The notes: generated by a model from the letters alone, not told the origin. 35,256 nt of DNA from Kluyvera intermedia (GCF_021440345.1 NZ_JAKCNS010000031.1:1-35256), one strand, 5' to 3'; shown: positions 16,093 through 25,598, counted from the first letter of the stretch. Translations and numbers: made by a program.

Positions 16093-16300
16093 TCTGCCCC
16101 CATATCGCAATGATTGTTTTTTGTCCGCCGCGTCGGCCAAAACACACCTCTTAAGCATCCCACAAAGCCCCATAAAAAATTTTCCTTAGTGCCAGAAATT
16201 CAATGCCGCGAGAATTACCCTATTTACCCCTCTCTTTCGCCGTTTGTTGCATTTTGCTTTGCGTAAAGTAATGGCGTGAAGAAGTCTATGGGACAGGAAC

Positions 16301-17635
16301 GTGGCAAAAACTCTTTTACGCAGTGGAAGTCTTGATGATTTCCAGGCCGTGGGCGGCGGCGGGCAAACCGTATTTCATTCTGCATTGCAGGTACGGGAAA
16401 CGCTGCGGTTACGCAAACAATACGCGTTAGTGGATTGTCTGGCGGTACCGCAACTTAATGATGAAGGCGACCGGGTCGACTGGTATTCGCCCATTGCTGG
16501 CGAAGTTGTTGGCTGGAAAGCGGCAGATGAAACGCTGCGCACCCGCGCACTGCATTATTTAGAAGGCTTGCAGGAGAGCGCCAGAACGCTCAGCAAAAAG
16601 TGCCTGCAATCGGAAAAAACCGCGCAACAGCTGTTTGGTGCGCTGCTGGAAAAATCCCTGCAGTTTCCCGGCGAAAATCATCTGTTTCTGGTCGATGGCA
16701 AACCGGTCATTAGTTTCTGGGGCTTTGTGAACCTCAATGAAGGCGCGCGTGAGGATGCCCTCGACTGTCTGCGTTATGTTGAGCCAGAGCTGCCCGAAGA
16801 GCCGGTTATTATCGAGCTACCGGAAGTAGAAGAGCCCGAGGTTCCTGCGGTGACGTTTAGCGAAGCCGATGTGCCACTGCTCGGCGCAAATGAGCCGTTA
16901 ATCAATGCCTATACGCAGCCGCTAGACGATGCGATTGAAGAAGAAAAGGCACCTGCCGAAACGGTGATTGCCCAACCTCTCGCGGTGAAAACACGTCGCC
17001 CGCGTTGGGTATGGGGCGCTCCGCTGGCTGCAGCGGTAGCCGCCGTGGCCATCGCCGTACCGCTGATGATCCCAACCACTCAGGCAGAATCCGAGCCGGT
17101 CACAGAAACCGTCGCGACACCGGCGCCCATCGTGCTGAAAGCCCCGGAGATGCCGGTCCTGGTCAGTGCCTTACCGCTGCATCAGGCCAGTATCAAGCCG
17201 GAGCCCATCGCCCAGCCGGAAGAAAAACCGCTGGTGATTGCCGCCATTCCCAAAGATGCCATGGTCATGGATGCTGACCAGATGCGCGTCGGTACCACCC
17301 GATTCCTCAACGGCAGCTGGCGCGTACAGATGGACATTAGCGATGCTCACAGCGGGAAAGCGCCAAGCCTGCGTTATCAGATCCAGAACAATAAAGGCAC
17401 AGCCCGCGTCGTTCGCGACGGCAATATCGTCTGCAAAGCGGCGATTTTCTCCGGGCTGCATCAAAATGGCGAGCTGATGATCAAGAGCCGTGGCAATGCC
17501 CAGTGCAGCGATGGCGCACGCTATCCGTTGCCAGAAATCAGCTGTAAACCAGGCAACAGCAACGTTGCCGTCTGTACCGCACGGTTTGACGCCAAAACGG
17601 TGGTGCCGTTGACCTTTAAAAAGACGGGAGCCTAA
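16301..17635 (+). CDS. srfA: SrfA family protein, single-pass envelope protein
   Basis: 444 aa starting at GTG (MAKTLLRSGSLDDFQAVGGG, as in SrfA relatives); AGGA sits very close before it. Parts: an N-terminal cytoplasmic domain (1-160), an acidic Glu/Pro linker (161-225, e.g. PEEPVIIELPEVEEPEVP), basic KTRRPRW and then one transmembrane helix (about 236-257), an Ala/Pro/Glu linker, and a C-terminal domain (300-444) with four Cys in the last 75 residues. By the positive-inside rule the C-terminus is periplasmic, where the Cys could form disulfides. The family is annotated as a virulence factor in Salmonella, with no proven mechanism. First gene of srfABC; 3 nt separate its stop from srfB. Confidence 0.85.
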   Translation: MAKTLLRSGSLDDFQAVGGGGQTVFHSALQVRETLRLRKQYALVDCLAVPQLNDEGDRVDWYSPIAGEVVGWKAADETLRTRALHYLEGLQESARTLSKKCLQSEKTAQQLFGALLEKSLQFPGENHLFLVDGKPVISFWGFVNLNEGAREDALDCLRYVEPELPEEPVIIELPEVEEPEVPAVTFSEADVPLLGANEPLINAYTQPLDDAIEEEKAPAETVIAQPLAVKTRRPRWVWGAPLAAAVAAVAIAVPLMIPTTQAESEPVTETVATPAPIVLKAPEMPVLVSALPLHQASIKPEPIAQPEEKPLVIAAIPKDAMVMDADQMRVGTTRFLNGSWRVQMDISDAHSGKAPSLRYQIQNNKGTARVVRDGNIVCKAAIFSGLHQNGELMIKSRGNAQCSDGARYPLPEISCKPGNSNVAVCTARFDAKTVVPLTFKKTGA

Positions 17636-17638
17636 ACC

Positions 17639-20620
17639 ATGCTGGTGACTCTTTGCGATTACAAACAGAGCGTGACGCTGATTGCCAACAGCGGCGTGCA
17701 GTTCCTTGACTTCGGCCTCAGCCCGCAGGAGTCGCTGCAGAACGGCCGCTTCGTGCGTAAAACCGCCAACGGCCCGCTGCTGCGTCTGGATTATGACGTG
17801 GTGAATCAGCGCCACACGCTGCCCGGTGAACCCGGAAGGCCGCCGGAAGTGGTGAAACCCGAGTCCACTCTCACGCTGCATCACTCGCTCGCCCTGCTCG
17901 ACGGCGTGTGGTTGCCGCTGCCATTTTTACGCTTTAACCCACCGCGTACCTTCGTCGAAGGCCCGGATAACTGGGCGCGCGTGCAGATCCGCAAGTTGGC
18001 CGAGCCGGATACCGCCGGCAATACCCACCGCGTCACGCTGGCTTTTGACAGCCAGATCGGCGACGACACCGTTACCGCGCTGTCCCCGGTTGCCAACGAT
18101 CTGCTTAACGGCACCCGCTTTGCGCTGGCCTGGCGCGACAACGAGCTGGCCGATTTCCTTGACCAGACATGGATTGACGGCTGGCTGCGCGAAGTATTCC
18201 AGCAGACGGTGGCGGTACATGAAACCCGCAGCGAACGCGACGTCACTCAGGCGCTGCGCAGCTTTGAATATCAGGGCCACTGGCTGAATATCCTGGCGTT
18301 ACTGGGCGAGCAATTGACGGTGCCGGAGATAAAAATCGTCACCGCCACCCTCAGCACGCCGGCGATTCCGGTGGATCTGATTCTGGACGTCGGCAACACC
18401 CATACCTGCGGCGTGATTATCGAGGATCACGGCGATGCCAACGATGGTCTGCGCCAAACCGCGGAGCTACAGGTCCGTTCGCTGAGCGAGCCGCAATATC
18501 TTAATGAACCGCTGTTTACCAGCCGCGTCGAGTTCTCTGAATCACGCTTTGGCAAACAGCATTTCTCCGTTGAGAGCGGCCGCGAGGATGCCTTTATCTG
18601 GCCATCGCTGGTGCGCGTTGGCGATGAAGCCCGCAAGCTGGCGATGCAACGTTTAGGCACCGAAGGCTATAGCGGTATCTCCAGCCCGCGCCGCTATCTG
18701 TGGGATGAAACGCCGACCGTGCAAGACTGGCGCTTTAGCCAGATGAACGGCAAAACGCAGCGCGAACCGCTGGCCACAGCCTTCCCGTTGATGAATCTGA
18801 TGAACGATGAAGGCCAGCCGCTGTTCACCCTGCCGCCGGATGAACGCATGCCGGTCTTCTCGCCGCAGTACAGCCGCAGCACCCTGATGACCCATATGCT
18901 GTGCGAGATCCTGTCGCAGGCGCTGGGGCAGATTAACAGCGTCGCCACCCGCCTGCGTCTAGGCTTCCCGGCCTCGCCGCGCCAGCTGCGCACGCTGATC
19001 CTGACGCTGCCCTCAGCAATGCCAAAACAGGAGCGCGAGATCTTCCGCCGCCGTATGTTCGAGGCGATTGCGCTGGTGTGGAAAGCCATGGGCTGGCACC
19101 CGCAGGACGACGACTTTGCCAACGTCCGCGTGCAGGAAAAAAGCGTCGTACCAATTCCGAAAATTCATATGGAGTGGGACGAAGCCAGCTGCGGCCAGCT
19201 GGTGTGGCTGTATAACGAAGCCATCTCCCACTTCTCAGGGCAAACCGAAGCGCTGTTTGCTTCGATGGCGCGCCCGGACCGCCAGCCGGAACCGGGTGTG
19301 GCCCCAGGCCGTGCGCTGCGCATCGCCTCGCTGGATTTAGGCGGTGGTACCACCGACATGGCAATTGCCCAGTATCAGCTGGACGATGGCATTGGTGGCA
19401 ACGTCAAAATCACCCCGCAGCTGCTGTTCCGTGAAGGGTTTAAAATCGCCGGTGACGACGTGCTGCTGGATATTATTCAACGCTGCGTGCTGCCCGCGCT
19501 GCAAACCCAGCTGCAAAAATCCGGTGTTGCCGATGCGCAGGCCTTGATGGCGACGCTGTTTGGCGACTCCGGGCGACTGGATACGCAAGCGGTGTTACGC
19601 CAGCAAACCACGCTGCAGCTGTTTATGCCGATTGGGCATGCGATTCTCGCCGCCTGGGAACAAAGCGACGTGCAAGATCCGCTGGCCGGGCTGCACGCCA
19701 CCTTTGGCGAACTGCTATCGCAACCCCCGACCCGGAACGTGATGAATTATGTCGGTCAAGCCATTGAACATGCGCTGCCAGCGGGCAGTGCGGCGTTTGA
19801 TCTGCTGGCTGTACCGCTGGAGGTGAATTTTAGCAGCCTGCAACAAGCGATGCTGGCGGGTGAATTTACGCTTGCCGGACCGCTGCATGCGCTGTGCGAG
19901 GCTATCTCCCACTACGCCTGCGACGTGCTGCTGGTGACCGGGCGCCCGGGCTGCCTGCCCGGCGTTCAGGCCTTGATTCGCTATCTACAGCCGGTGCCGG
20001 TCAACCGCATGGTGTGGCTGGATAAATACCACGTTCACGAGTGGTATCCGTTCAGCCAGCAAGGGCGCATCGGCAACCCGAAATCGACCGCCGCTGTGGG
20101 TGCGATGCTGTGCAGTCTGGCGTTGGACCTGCGCCTGCCGCATTTTAATTTTAAGGCTGCCGATATTGGTGCTTACTCCACCGTGCGCTATCTGGGGGTG
20201 CTGGATAAAACCGTCAACACCCTGCGCGACGAGAATATCTGGTATCACGATCTCGACCTCGATAAACCGGGCGCGAAGCTGGACGCTCGCCTGCACTTCC
20301 CGCTACGCGGCAACGTGACGCTCGGTTTCCGCCAGCTCGCCAATACCCGCTGGCCCGCAACGCCGCTGTATACGCTGAGCATTAACTCGCCGGAGCTGGC
20401 AAAAGCCATTGCCGGTGACGGTGTGCTCCAGGTGCGTCTGAAGCTACAGGGCGGCAGCAAACACGAAGCACCGCAGGCGTTTGTCCTCAGCGACGCCTGG
20501 CTGCAGGACGGTACGCCGGTATCGCCGGATGCCCTAACCCTGAAACTGAATACCCTGGCCGACCGCCGTCACAGCGGCAGCCACTATTGGATTGATAGCG
20601 GGAGTGTATTCCTGAAATGA
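17639..20620 (+). CDS. srfB: SrfB family giant actin/Hsp70-fold ATPase
   Basis: 993 aa. Annotated elsewhere as virulence factor SrfB. The actin/Hsp70 nucleotide-binding elements are readable: phosphate-1 as LILDVGNTHTCGVII (about 247-261), phosphate-2 as LDLGGGTTDMA (565-575, Asp566 and Asp573) and an adenosine motif LLVTGRPGCLPGVQALI (764-780). This gives a core of about 540 residues between motifs, larger than DnaK or MreB, with a 240-residue N-terminal beta-rich extension and a 200-residue C-terminal part. No signal peptide or membrane helix, so cytoplasmic. GGGAG precedes the ATG. It overlaps srfC by 4 nt. Probably an ATP-driven scaffold or chaperone working with SrfA at the membrane; that role is inference. 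Confidence 0.88.
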   Translation: MLVTLCDYKQSVTLIANSGVQFLDFGLSPQESLQNGRFVRKTANGPLLRLDYDVVNQRHTLPGEPGRPPEVVKPESTLTLHHSLALLDGVWLPLPFLRFNPPRTFVEGPDNWARVQIRKLAEPDTAGNTHRVTLAFDSQIGDDTVTALSPVANDLLNGTRFALAWRDNELADFLDQTWIDGWLREVFQQTVAVHETRSERDVTQALRSFEYQGHWLNILALLGEQLTVPEIKIVTATLSTPAIPVDLILDVGNTHTCGVIIEDHGDANDGLRQTAELQVRSLSEPQYLNEPLFTSRVEFSESRFGKQHFSVESGREDAFIWPSLVRVGDEARKLAMQRLGTEGYSGISSPRRYLWDETPTVQDWRFSQMNGKTQREPLATAFPLMNLMNDEGQPLFTLPPDERMPVFSPQYSRSTLMTHMLCEILSQALGQINSVATRLRLGFPASPRQLRTLILTLPSAMPKQEREIFRRRMFEAIALVWKAMGWHPQDDDFANVRVQEKSVVPIPKIHMEWDEASCGQLVWLYNEAISHFSGQTEALFASMARPDRQPEPGVAPGRALRIASLDLGGGTTDMAIAQYQLDDGIGGNVKITPQLLFREGFKIAGDDVLLDIIQRCVLPALQTQLQKSGVADAQALMATLFGDSGRLDTQAVLRQQTTLQLFMPIGHAILAAWEQSDVQDPLAGLHATFGELLSQPPTRNVMNYVGQAIEHALPAGSAAFDLLAVPLEVNFSSLQQAMLAGEFTLAGPLHALCEAISHYACDVLLVTGRPGCLPGVQALIRYLQPVPVNRMVWLDKYHVHEWYPFSQQGRIGNPKSTAAVGAMLCSLALDLRLPHFNFKAADIGAYSTVRYLGVLDKTVNTLRDENIWYHDLDLDKPGAKLDARLHFPLRGNVTLGFRQLANTRWPATPLYTLSINSPELAKAIAGDGVLQVRLKLQGGSKHEAPQAFVLSDAWLQDGTPVSPDALTLKLNTLADRRHSGSHYWIDSGSVFLK

Positions 20621-22740
20621 CCTCTTTACAGACCGTGATGAACTGGGTCGACGTCACCCGACAGACTCACCCGGCGCTGGATGAAGATGCCGACGCGCTG
20701 CTGACACGATTGCTCGGTCTCGATGCCCAGCAGCAAACTCACCAGCAGGCAAGCCTGCGCCGCGCCAGCATTGCGCTGTTCGGCCACTCGCAGGCGTCGA
20801 AAGCCCATTTACTGCGCACGCTGTGCGGTAGCGGCGATGGCCGTTTAGCGGTACAGGCTGGCAGCAAAACCCTCGACTATTTCAGCCATATCAACCCCGG
20901 CCACAGCCTGACGCAGATGGCCGTGCGGTTTAGCCGCGATCCCTCGACGCCTGACGACGCTTTCCCGCTGCGCCTGGTGTTGATGAGCGAAGCCGAACTG
21001 GTACAGCTGTTCATCACCCACGCCTGGCAGCGCGGCGACGTACGCGCGCCGGACAGCAGCGTTATCGCAAAGCGCTTGCGCGGCTGGCAAAGTCTGCGCC
21101 AGCCACAGCCGGTGCCGGGTGTGACGTCGGCGGAAATCGCCGCCATTGCGCGTTTCTGGCGCGATACGCTACCAACGTCATACCAGCAAATCGACGATGG
21201 TCTGTGGTACCAGTTTGCCCGCCTGCTGCCGTCGCTGGATTTGACCGCCCGCGCCCGCGCCTGGTCGCTGCTGTGGGGCGAACAGCAGGAGCTGACCCAG
21301 CAATGGCTGAAGCTGGCGCATACCCTGCACCAATTGGGTAACCGTCGGGAAGTGATGGCACCGCTGAGCTTACTGGTAGATGCCTTTACCCTACCGATGG
21401 ATGCCTTTTTAACCCCGGGTGGCGAAAGCGATGACGCGGTATTGGTGCATCCGCTCACCGCCGATGGTTATCAAAACGCGGTCAGCATCCCGGCGACCAC
21501 GCTGGCGCTGTTGACCGTTGAGCTGGTGCTAAGCACCGAGAACGGTGTGCTGGATAACGTGGATATCATCGATATTCCCGTTCCTGCCGCAACGCCGGAT
21601 TCGCCACTGTGGGCGTGTAAATGCCGCTGGCTGCTCGACCACTATCGCCAACATCGCCAACCGGATATTCTGCTGGTGTGTAACGCCACCGCTCAGCGTG
21701 CTATGATCCCGGCTACCGCCAAAGCGCTGCTGCGTTGGGTTAACGAAACGCAGCCCGCGCAGGAAAATAAGCTGCCGGGTCTGGTGTGGGCAATCACCCC
21801 GGAAGATGACCGGTTTGTACACCAGCGTCACTTCGATGAAGCCATTCAGCAACTGGTCGGCAAGCCGGGCCAGCATTGGGGGACATTACAGGCCCTGGAT
21901 CACAGCAGTTTGCAACGGCTGATCGAGTGGTTGTCGCAGGCGACATTGCCGGAACTGCGCCAACGGCGCTTTGCCGCCATCGCCAGCGGCTATCGGCAGC
22001 AGCTACATGCGCTGTGCCAGCCATTGCTGGCCTCGACGCAAAACCACGCTGCACAAGCGCAATCGGCTATCCGCGAGCTGCAAACCCATGCTTCTCGCCA
22101 CGGCGAACTGCTTGAAAGCCTGCTGCCTGATCTGGCCGCATTCGATGCCCTGTGCCAGGTACAGCAACAGCGCGAAGAAAAAGTCAGCGGCCTGTTTAAC
22201 GACGCGGTCGATCTTTTTGCCGCTCCAGAAACAACGCCCCATAGCGTACTGTCGCACCAGGATCATGGCTCGCAAGCCTATGCCTTGTGGTGTAAACATT
22301 TACGCCAGTGGAGCCGTCAGCCGCATCCCGTGCTGACACCAGCCACCCAGCAGCAGCTCACGCTCACGCTGATCGCCGCCAGCCAGCAGATGTCGCTCGC
22401 CCAGCGGCTGCGTCAGGTCAGCGCCGAGCAGCAGGCCGGTGCCGCCCAGCTGCGCGCCACAATTGGTGATTTTATTAACTGGCTCGGCTACGCAGAGCTG
22501 CCGACGGACCAGCGCCCGGCCAGCCGTGTTGCCAAAAACAGCGCGATTTTCGCGCAAAACGTAGCCACCAGCAGCACGCGGTTGACCCAGCTTGGCGAAC
22601 AGCCGGTACATGCCGCCACCCGCTATGTTTATGATTGGCTGGTCGCGCTGTATGCCCGCAGCACCGAGGCGGGTGAACAGAGTAATCTGCTGCAATTAGA
22701 TAACGATGCACAGCGCCAGCTCCAGCTAATTCTCCAGTAA
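20617..22740 (+). CDS. srfC: SrfC family putative virulence factor, degenerate P-loop
   Basis: 707 aa, start codon overlapping the srfB stop (ATGA). Belongs to the SrfC (Virul_Fac) family. Near the N-terminus IALFGHSQASKAHLLRTL (52-69) has the place and shape of a Walker A/G1 loop, but with Ser for the second Gly and Ala after the Lys (GHSQASKA, 56-63). VDIIDIPVP (315-323, Asp319) looks like the Walker B/G3 strand DTPG, and ILLVCNATAQ (about 352-361) sits where G4 would be. The C-terminal half (about 440-707) is Gln-rich, helical and probably coiled-coil. The layout recalls dynamin-like GTPases with a damaged active site. No membrane helix. Function unproven; it likely works with SrfA and SrfB. 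Confidence 0.82.
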   Translation: MTSLQTVMNWVDVTRQTHPALDEDADALLTRLLGLDAQQQTHQQASLRRASIALFGHSQASKAHLLRTLCGSGDGRLAVQAGSKTLDYFSHINPGHSLTQMAVRFSRDPSTPDDAFPLRLVLMSEAELVQLFITHAWQRGDVRAPDSSVIAKRLRGWQSLRQPQPVPGVTSAEIAAIARFWRDTLPTSYQQIDDGLWYQFARLLPSLDLTARARAWSLLWGEQQELTQQWLKLAHTLHQLGNRREVMAPLSLLVDAFTLPMDAFLTPGGESDDAVLVHPLTADGYQNAVSIPATTLALLTVELVLSTENGVLDNVDIIDIPVPAATPDSPLWACKCRWLLDHYRQHRQPDILLVCNATAQRAMIPATAKALLRWVNETQPAQENKLPGLVWAITPEDDRFVHQRHFDEAIQQLVGKPGQHWGTLQALDHSSLQRLIEWLSQATLPELRQRRFAAIASGYRQQLHALCQPLLASTQNHAAQAQSAIRELQTHASRHGELLESLLPDLAAFDALCQVQQQREEKVSGLFNDAVDLFAAPETTPHSVLSHQDHGSQAYALWCKHLRQWSRQPHPVLTPATQQQLTLTLIAASQQMSLAQRLRQVSAEQQAGAAQLRATIGDFINWLGYAELPTDQRPASRVAKNSAIFAQNVATSSTRLTQLGEQPVHAATRYVYDWLVALYARSTEAGEQSNLLQLDNDAQRQLQLILQ

Positions 22741-22871
22741 CCCTCGGCGGCACAAGGATGTGAACCGCTTTCAGGAACTAAAAAAAAACGTGCGAAATCC
22801 GCATCATGGATGTTCACCTTGCGACCGCCTCTTTACACTCGATCCACTACCCGAGTCGCTAAGAGGTTTCC

Positions 22872-24305
22872 ATGACATTCACCTGCACCCTGTTTATTAA
22901 TGGCGAAGCCTGCGCGGCATCCAGTGCTGCGACCTTCTCCCGCGCCAATCCCGTCAGCGGTGACATCGCCACGCACGCTCCCGGCGCCACCCTTACCGAT
23001 GCGATTCGCACCGCCGATGCGGCCGCTGCAGCCTTCCCGCAATGGCGCGATACGCCGCCGGGGGAACGTCGGCGACTGTTGTTAGCCGCAGCGGACCAAC
23101 TTGAACAGCGCCACGACCAGTTTGTTGCCGCCATGAATGCCGAAACCGGCGCCACGCCGCATTGGGCCGGATTTAACGTCCATCTTGGCGCCGATATTTT
23201 GCGTGAAGCCGCCGCGCTCACCACGCAAATCGACGGCCAGGTGATCCCGTCCAATATTCCGGGAAATCTTGCCATGGCTACGCGCCAGGGCGCGGGGGTC
23301 GTTCTGGGTATGGCTCCGTGGAACGCGCCGATTATTCTGGCCGTTCGCGCTATCGCCACCCCGCTGGCCTGCGGTAATACGGTGATCCTCAAAGGCTCCG
23401 AACTGTCGCCCGCCACTCAAGGGCTGATTATTGAGTCGCTGGCCGCCGCCGGTTTCCCGCAGGGCGTGGTGAATTACATGACCAGCGCCCCGCAGGACGC
23501 CCCGAAGCTGGTTGAAACGCTGATCGCGCATCCGGGCGTACGGCGCATTAATTTCACTGGTTCGACGCCCGTCGGCCGAATTATCGCCCAAACCTGCGCG
23601 AAGCATTTAAAACCGGTGGTGCTGGAACTCGGTGGTAAAGCACCGCTACTGGTGCTCGACGACGCCGATATTGAACAGGCTGCCGCAGGCGCAACCTTCG
23701 GCGCGTTTGCCAACGCCGGGCAGATTTGTATGTCTACCGAGCGCATTATCGTGGATGAAAGCATCGCTGAACCGTTCATCGCCGCGTTAGTGAAGCGGGT
23801 AAATGGCCTGCCTGCGGGATTATTGGGCTCGGTGGTCGACAATAAAACCGTGGAGCGTTGTAACGCTCTGATTGACGATGCGCTGGCGAAAGGTGCCACG
23901 CTGCTCACCGGCGGCAAGGCAGACTCTACGCTGATGGCCGCCACGCTGTTGGCGGGCGTCACGCCGGAGATGCGTATCTGGAATGAGGAATCATTTGGCC
24001 CGGTGAAAGCGGTAATCCGCGCGCGCGATGAGCAAGACGCGCTGCGAATCGCCAATGACAGCGCTTACGGCTTGTCCTCTGCGGTCTACAGCCGCGATAC
24101 CGCCCGCGCGTGGAACGTGGCGCAAAATCTACAAACCGGGATCTGCCACATTAACGGCCCGACGGTGCATGACGAAGCGCAAATGCCGTTTGGCGGCACC
24201 AAGGATTCTGGCTATGGTCGCTTCGGTGGCCGCGCGGGGATTCATGAGTTCACCGAGCTGCGTTGGGTGACGTTGCAAACCACCCCGCGCGCGCTGCCGT
24301 TTTAA
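22872..24305 (+). CDS. Aldehyde dehydrogenase, vanillin/salicylaldehyde dehydrogenase type
   Basis: 477 aa NAD(P)-dependent aldehyde dehydrogenase. Oxyanion Asn151 in PWNAPIILAVRAIATPLACG, Lys174 in ILKGSE, GSTPVG (230-235), base Glu252 in LELGGKAP, nucleophile Cys286 in NAGQICMSTERIIV. The PWNAPIILAVRAIA and LKGSELSP blocks are those of vanillin, benzaldehyde and salicylaldehyde dehydrogenases (Vdh/DoxF/NahF) rather than betaine or succinate-semialdehyde enzymes. Vanillin oxidation gives vanillate, which feeds protocatechuate, so the pca genes next door fit, though they are on the other strand. AGAGG precedes the ATG by 6 nt. A REP-like hairpin follows. The exact aldehyde cannot be decided from sequence. 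Confidence 0.82.
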   Translation: MTFTCTLFINGEACAASSAATFSRANPVSGDIATHAPGATLTDAIRTADAAAAAFPQWRDTPPGERRRLLLAAADQLEQRHDQFVAAMNAETGATPHWAGFNVHLGADILREAAALTTQIDGQVIPSNIPGNLAMATRQGAGVVLGMAPWNAPIILAVRAIATPLACGNTVILKGSELSPATQGLIIESLAAAGFPQGVVNYMTSAPQDAPKLVETLIAHPGVRRINFTGSTPVGRIIAQTCAKHLKPVVLELGGKAPLLVLDDADIEQAAAGATFGAFANAGQICMSTERIIVDESIAEPFIAALVKRVNGLPAGLLGSVVDNKTVERCNALIDDALAKGATLLTGGKADSTLMAATLLAGVTPEMRIWNEESFGPVKAVIRARDEQDALRIANDSAYGLSSAVYSRDTARAWNVAQNLQTGICHINGPTVHDEAQMPFGGTKDSGYGRFGGRAGIHEFTELRWVTLQTTPRALPF

Positions 24306-24317
24306 TCTGACGACCTG

Positions 24318-24343
24318 GCCGGGCGACGCTGCCGTCGCCCGGC
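24318..24343. repeat. REP-like GC-rich palindrome between convergent genes
   Basis: GCCGGGCGACG (24318-24328), loop CTGC, CGTCGCCCGGC (24333-24343): a perfect 11-bp stem between the convergent dehydrogenase and pectinesterase genes. Its form is that of enterobacterial REP units, which can stabilise 3' ends or terminate with Rho. No T-run. Only one copy is seen in the window. Confidence 0.6.
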
Positions 24344-24365
24344 TCGCCATCGTGTCGGTAGCCTT

Positions 24366-25598
24366 CTACCGCTCCCACAGACGATTGAACTGCACATCAT
24401 TCAACTGTCGTGCGCTGTCGGTATTACCCTTGTAAGGTCTTGCGGTCGTGGCCGCAGCCCCCCACGGCGACAAGCTATCGTAGCCACCGTCAATGGTGCT
24501 GTTGACAATCAACGCCTGGCCGTTAGCGGTTTTCCCCGGCAGATAACCGGTTTTCCCTGCCCCCTGATCCCAGGCGCGGCCCAGCTTGGCTTTGAAGGTA
24601 CCTTTATATCCCTCATCCGTAGTAAAACGGCTGTTTTTTACCAGGAAACCATACGGATTTTCGGGCAACGTATTCGGTGCCAGTACATAGGCTTCCGGCG
24701 ACTGACGGCTGGAGACGGTATGGAAATGCACTCCGTCAAACACCGCGTTCGCCCGGCCGAAGACGTAGTCGACGTCGCCTTCGATATAGCTGTCTTTGAC
24801 ATAAACGCGGTTAATTCTGTCGGTCAACGCCTCGTTGTGACGGTTGCTGACGTTAAGATACAGAGTGTCCTGGCGACCCAGCAGCCGGACATTTTGCAGC
24901 TGTATACGATCGCCGTCGGTACGCAGCGCTACGCCCTGATGGGTACCGCCGTCCACGGTATCAAGCAGGCTGTTGGCTATCGTTAAATTCACCAGTTGGA
25001 GATCGTGACTCTGTGCCCAGAATACGGCGGCGCAGTTGGTGCCGATGAGCGCGGTGGTTTTTCCAGCGCACAGCGCATACTGATAATAGGCCGGGGAGTT
25101 TGGCGGGTAGTGGTCAGCATTGACCGTCTGGCGATACTGTGCCGGGCTAAACTGTGAGTCCAGGGCCAACTCTATGCGCACCGCTTCCGGCTGTTTACCG
25201 GAGCCGAAAATCGTGATTGGCGGAGCATCGTCGGGAATATAGACCGTGCCGGTATAAACGCCCGGTTCAAGACGAATATAAATTCGCTCTGCGCCCTGAT
25301 GCTGTGCGATGGCGGCATCTACAGCCTGCTGAACTCGGGTATAAGGCGCACCGCTCGCGGCCACACGCCAGGGAGTATCGGTATCGGTAAGGCTGATATC
25401 ACCTGGCTGCCACGCCCCTTGTGGTTGAGACAACAGGCCGCCCTGTGCAAAGTAGTTTTCTGCGGTGTAAGGCGCCGCTTCCTGCGCGGTCAACAGCGGT
25501 CTGGTCGCCGTTCCTGTTGACGAAGGCGCCGAGCAGCCCTGCAGCACCAATGGCATACAGAGCAGCGTCGACATTCCCAGGTAAGGTATTCTTATCAT
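24366..25598 (-). CDS. Lipoprotein pectin methylesterase (PemB/YbhC family)
   Basis: 410 aa. The signal peptide ends in the lipobox LQGC (Cys22), so the protein is membrane-anchored, probably outer membrane as for Dickeya PemB. The parallel beta-helix pectinesterase signature is complete: CAAVFWAQSHDLQLVNLTI, LLGRQDTLYLN (Gln stabilising the oxyanion), GDVDYVFGRANAVFDG with catalytic Asp, and LGRAWDQG with the substrate Arg and Trp. Because these are intact (YbhC itself has GDVDIVSG), real demethylation of pectin or oligogalacturonides is likely. GGAGA precedes the ATG at 25598 but sits inside a hairpin. It follows pcaC by 75 nt, with a KdgR-like box in that gap. Confidence 0.88.
   Translation of the reverse strand: MIRIPYLGMSTLLCMPLVLQGCSAPSSTGTATRPLLTAQEAAPYTAENYFAQGGLLSQPQGAWQPGDISLTDTDTPWRVAASGAPYTRVQQAVDAAIAQHQGAERIYIRLEPGVYTGTVYIPDDAPPITIFGSGKQPEAVRIELALDSQFSPAQYRQTVNADHYPPNSPAYYQYALCAGKTTALIGTNCAAVFWAQSHDLQLVNLTIANSLLDTVDGGTHQGVALRTDGDRIQLQNVRLLGRQDTLYLNVSNRHNEALTDRINRVYVKDSYIEGDVDYVFGRANAVFDGVHFHTVSSRQSPEAYVLAPNTLPENPYGFLVKNSRFTTDEGYKGTFKAKLGRAWDQGAGKTGYLPGKTANGQALIVNSTIDGGYDSLSPWGAAATTARPYKGNTDSARQLNDVQFNRLWER

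Noticed and set aside
18933-19364. Long antisense frames inside srfB and srfC
   Set aside because: They mirror GC-rich codon bias of the real genes on the + strand and have no start signals or family features.
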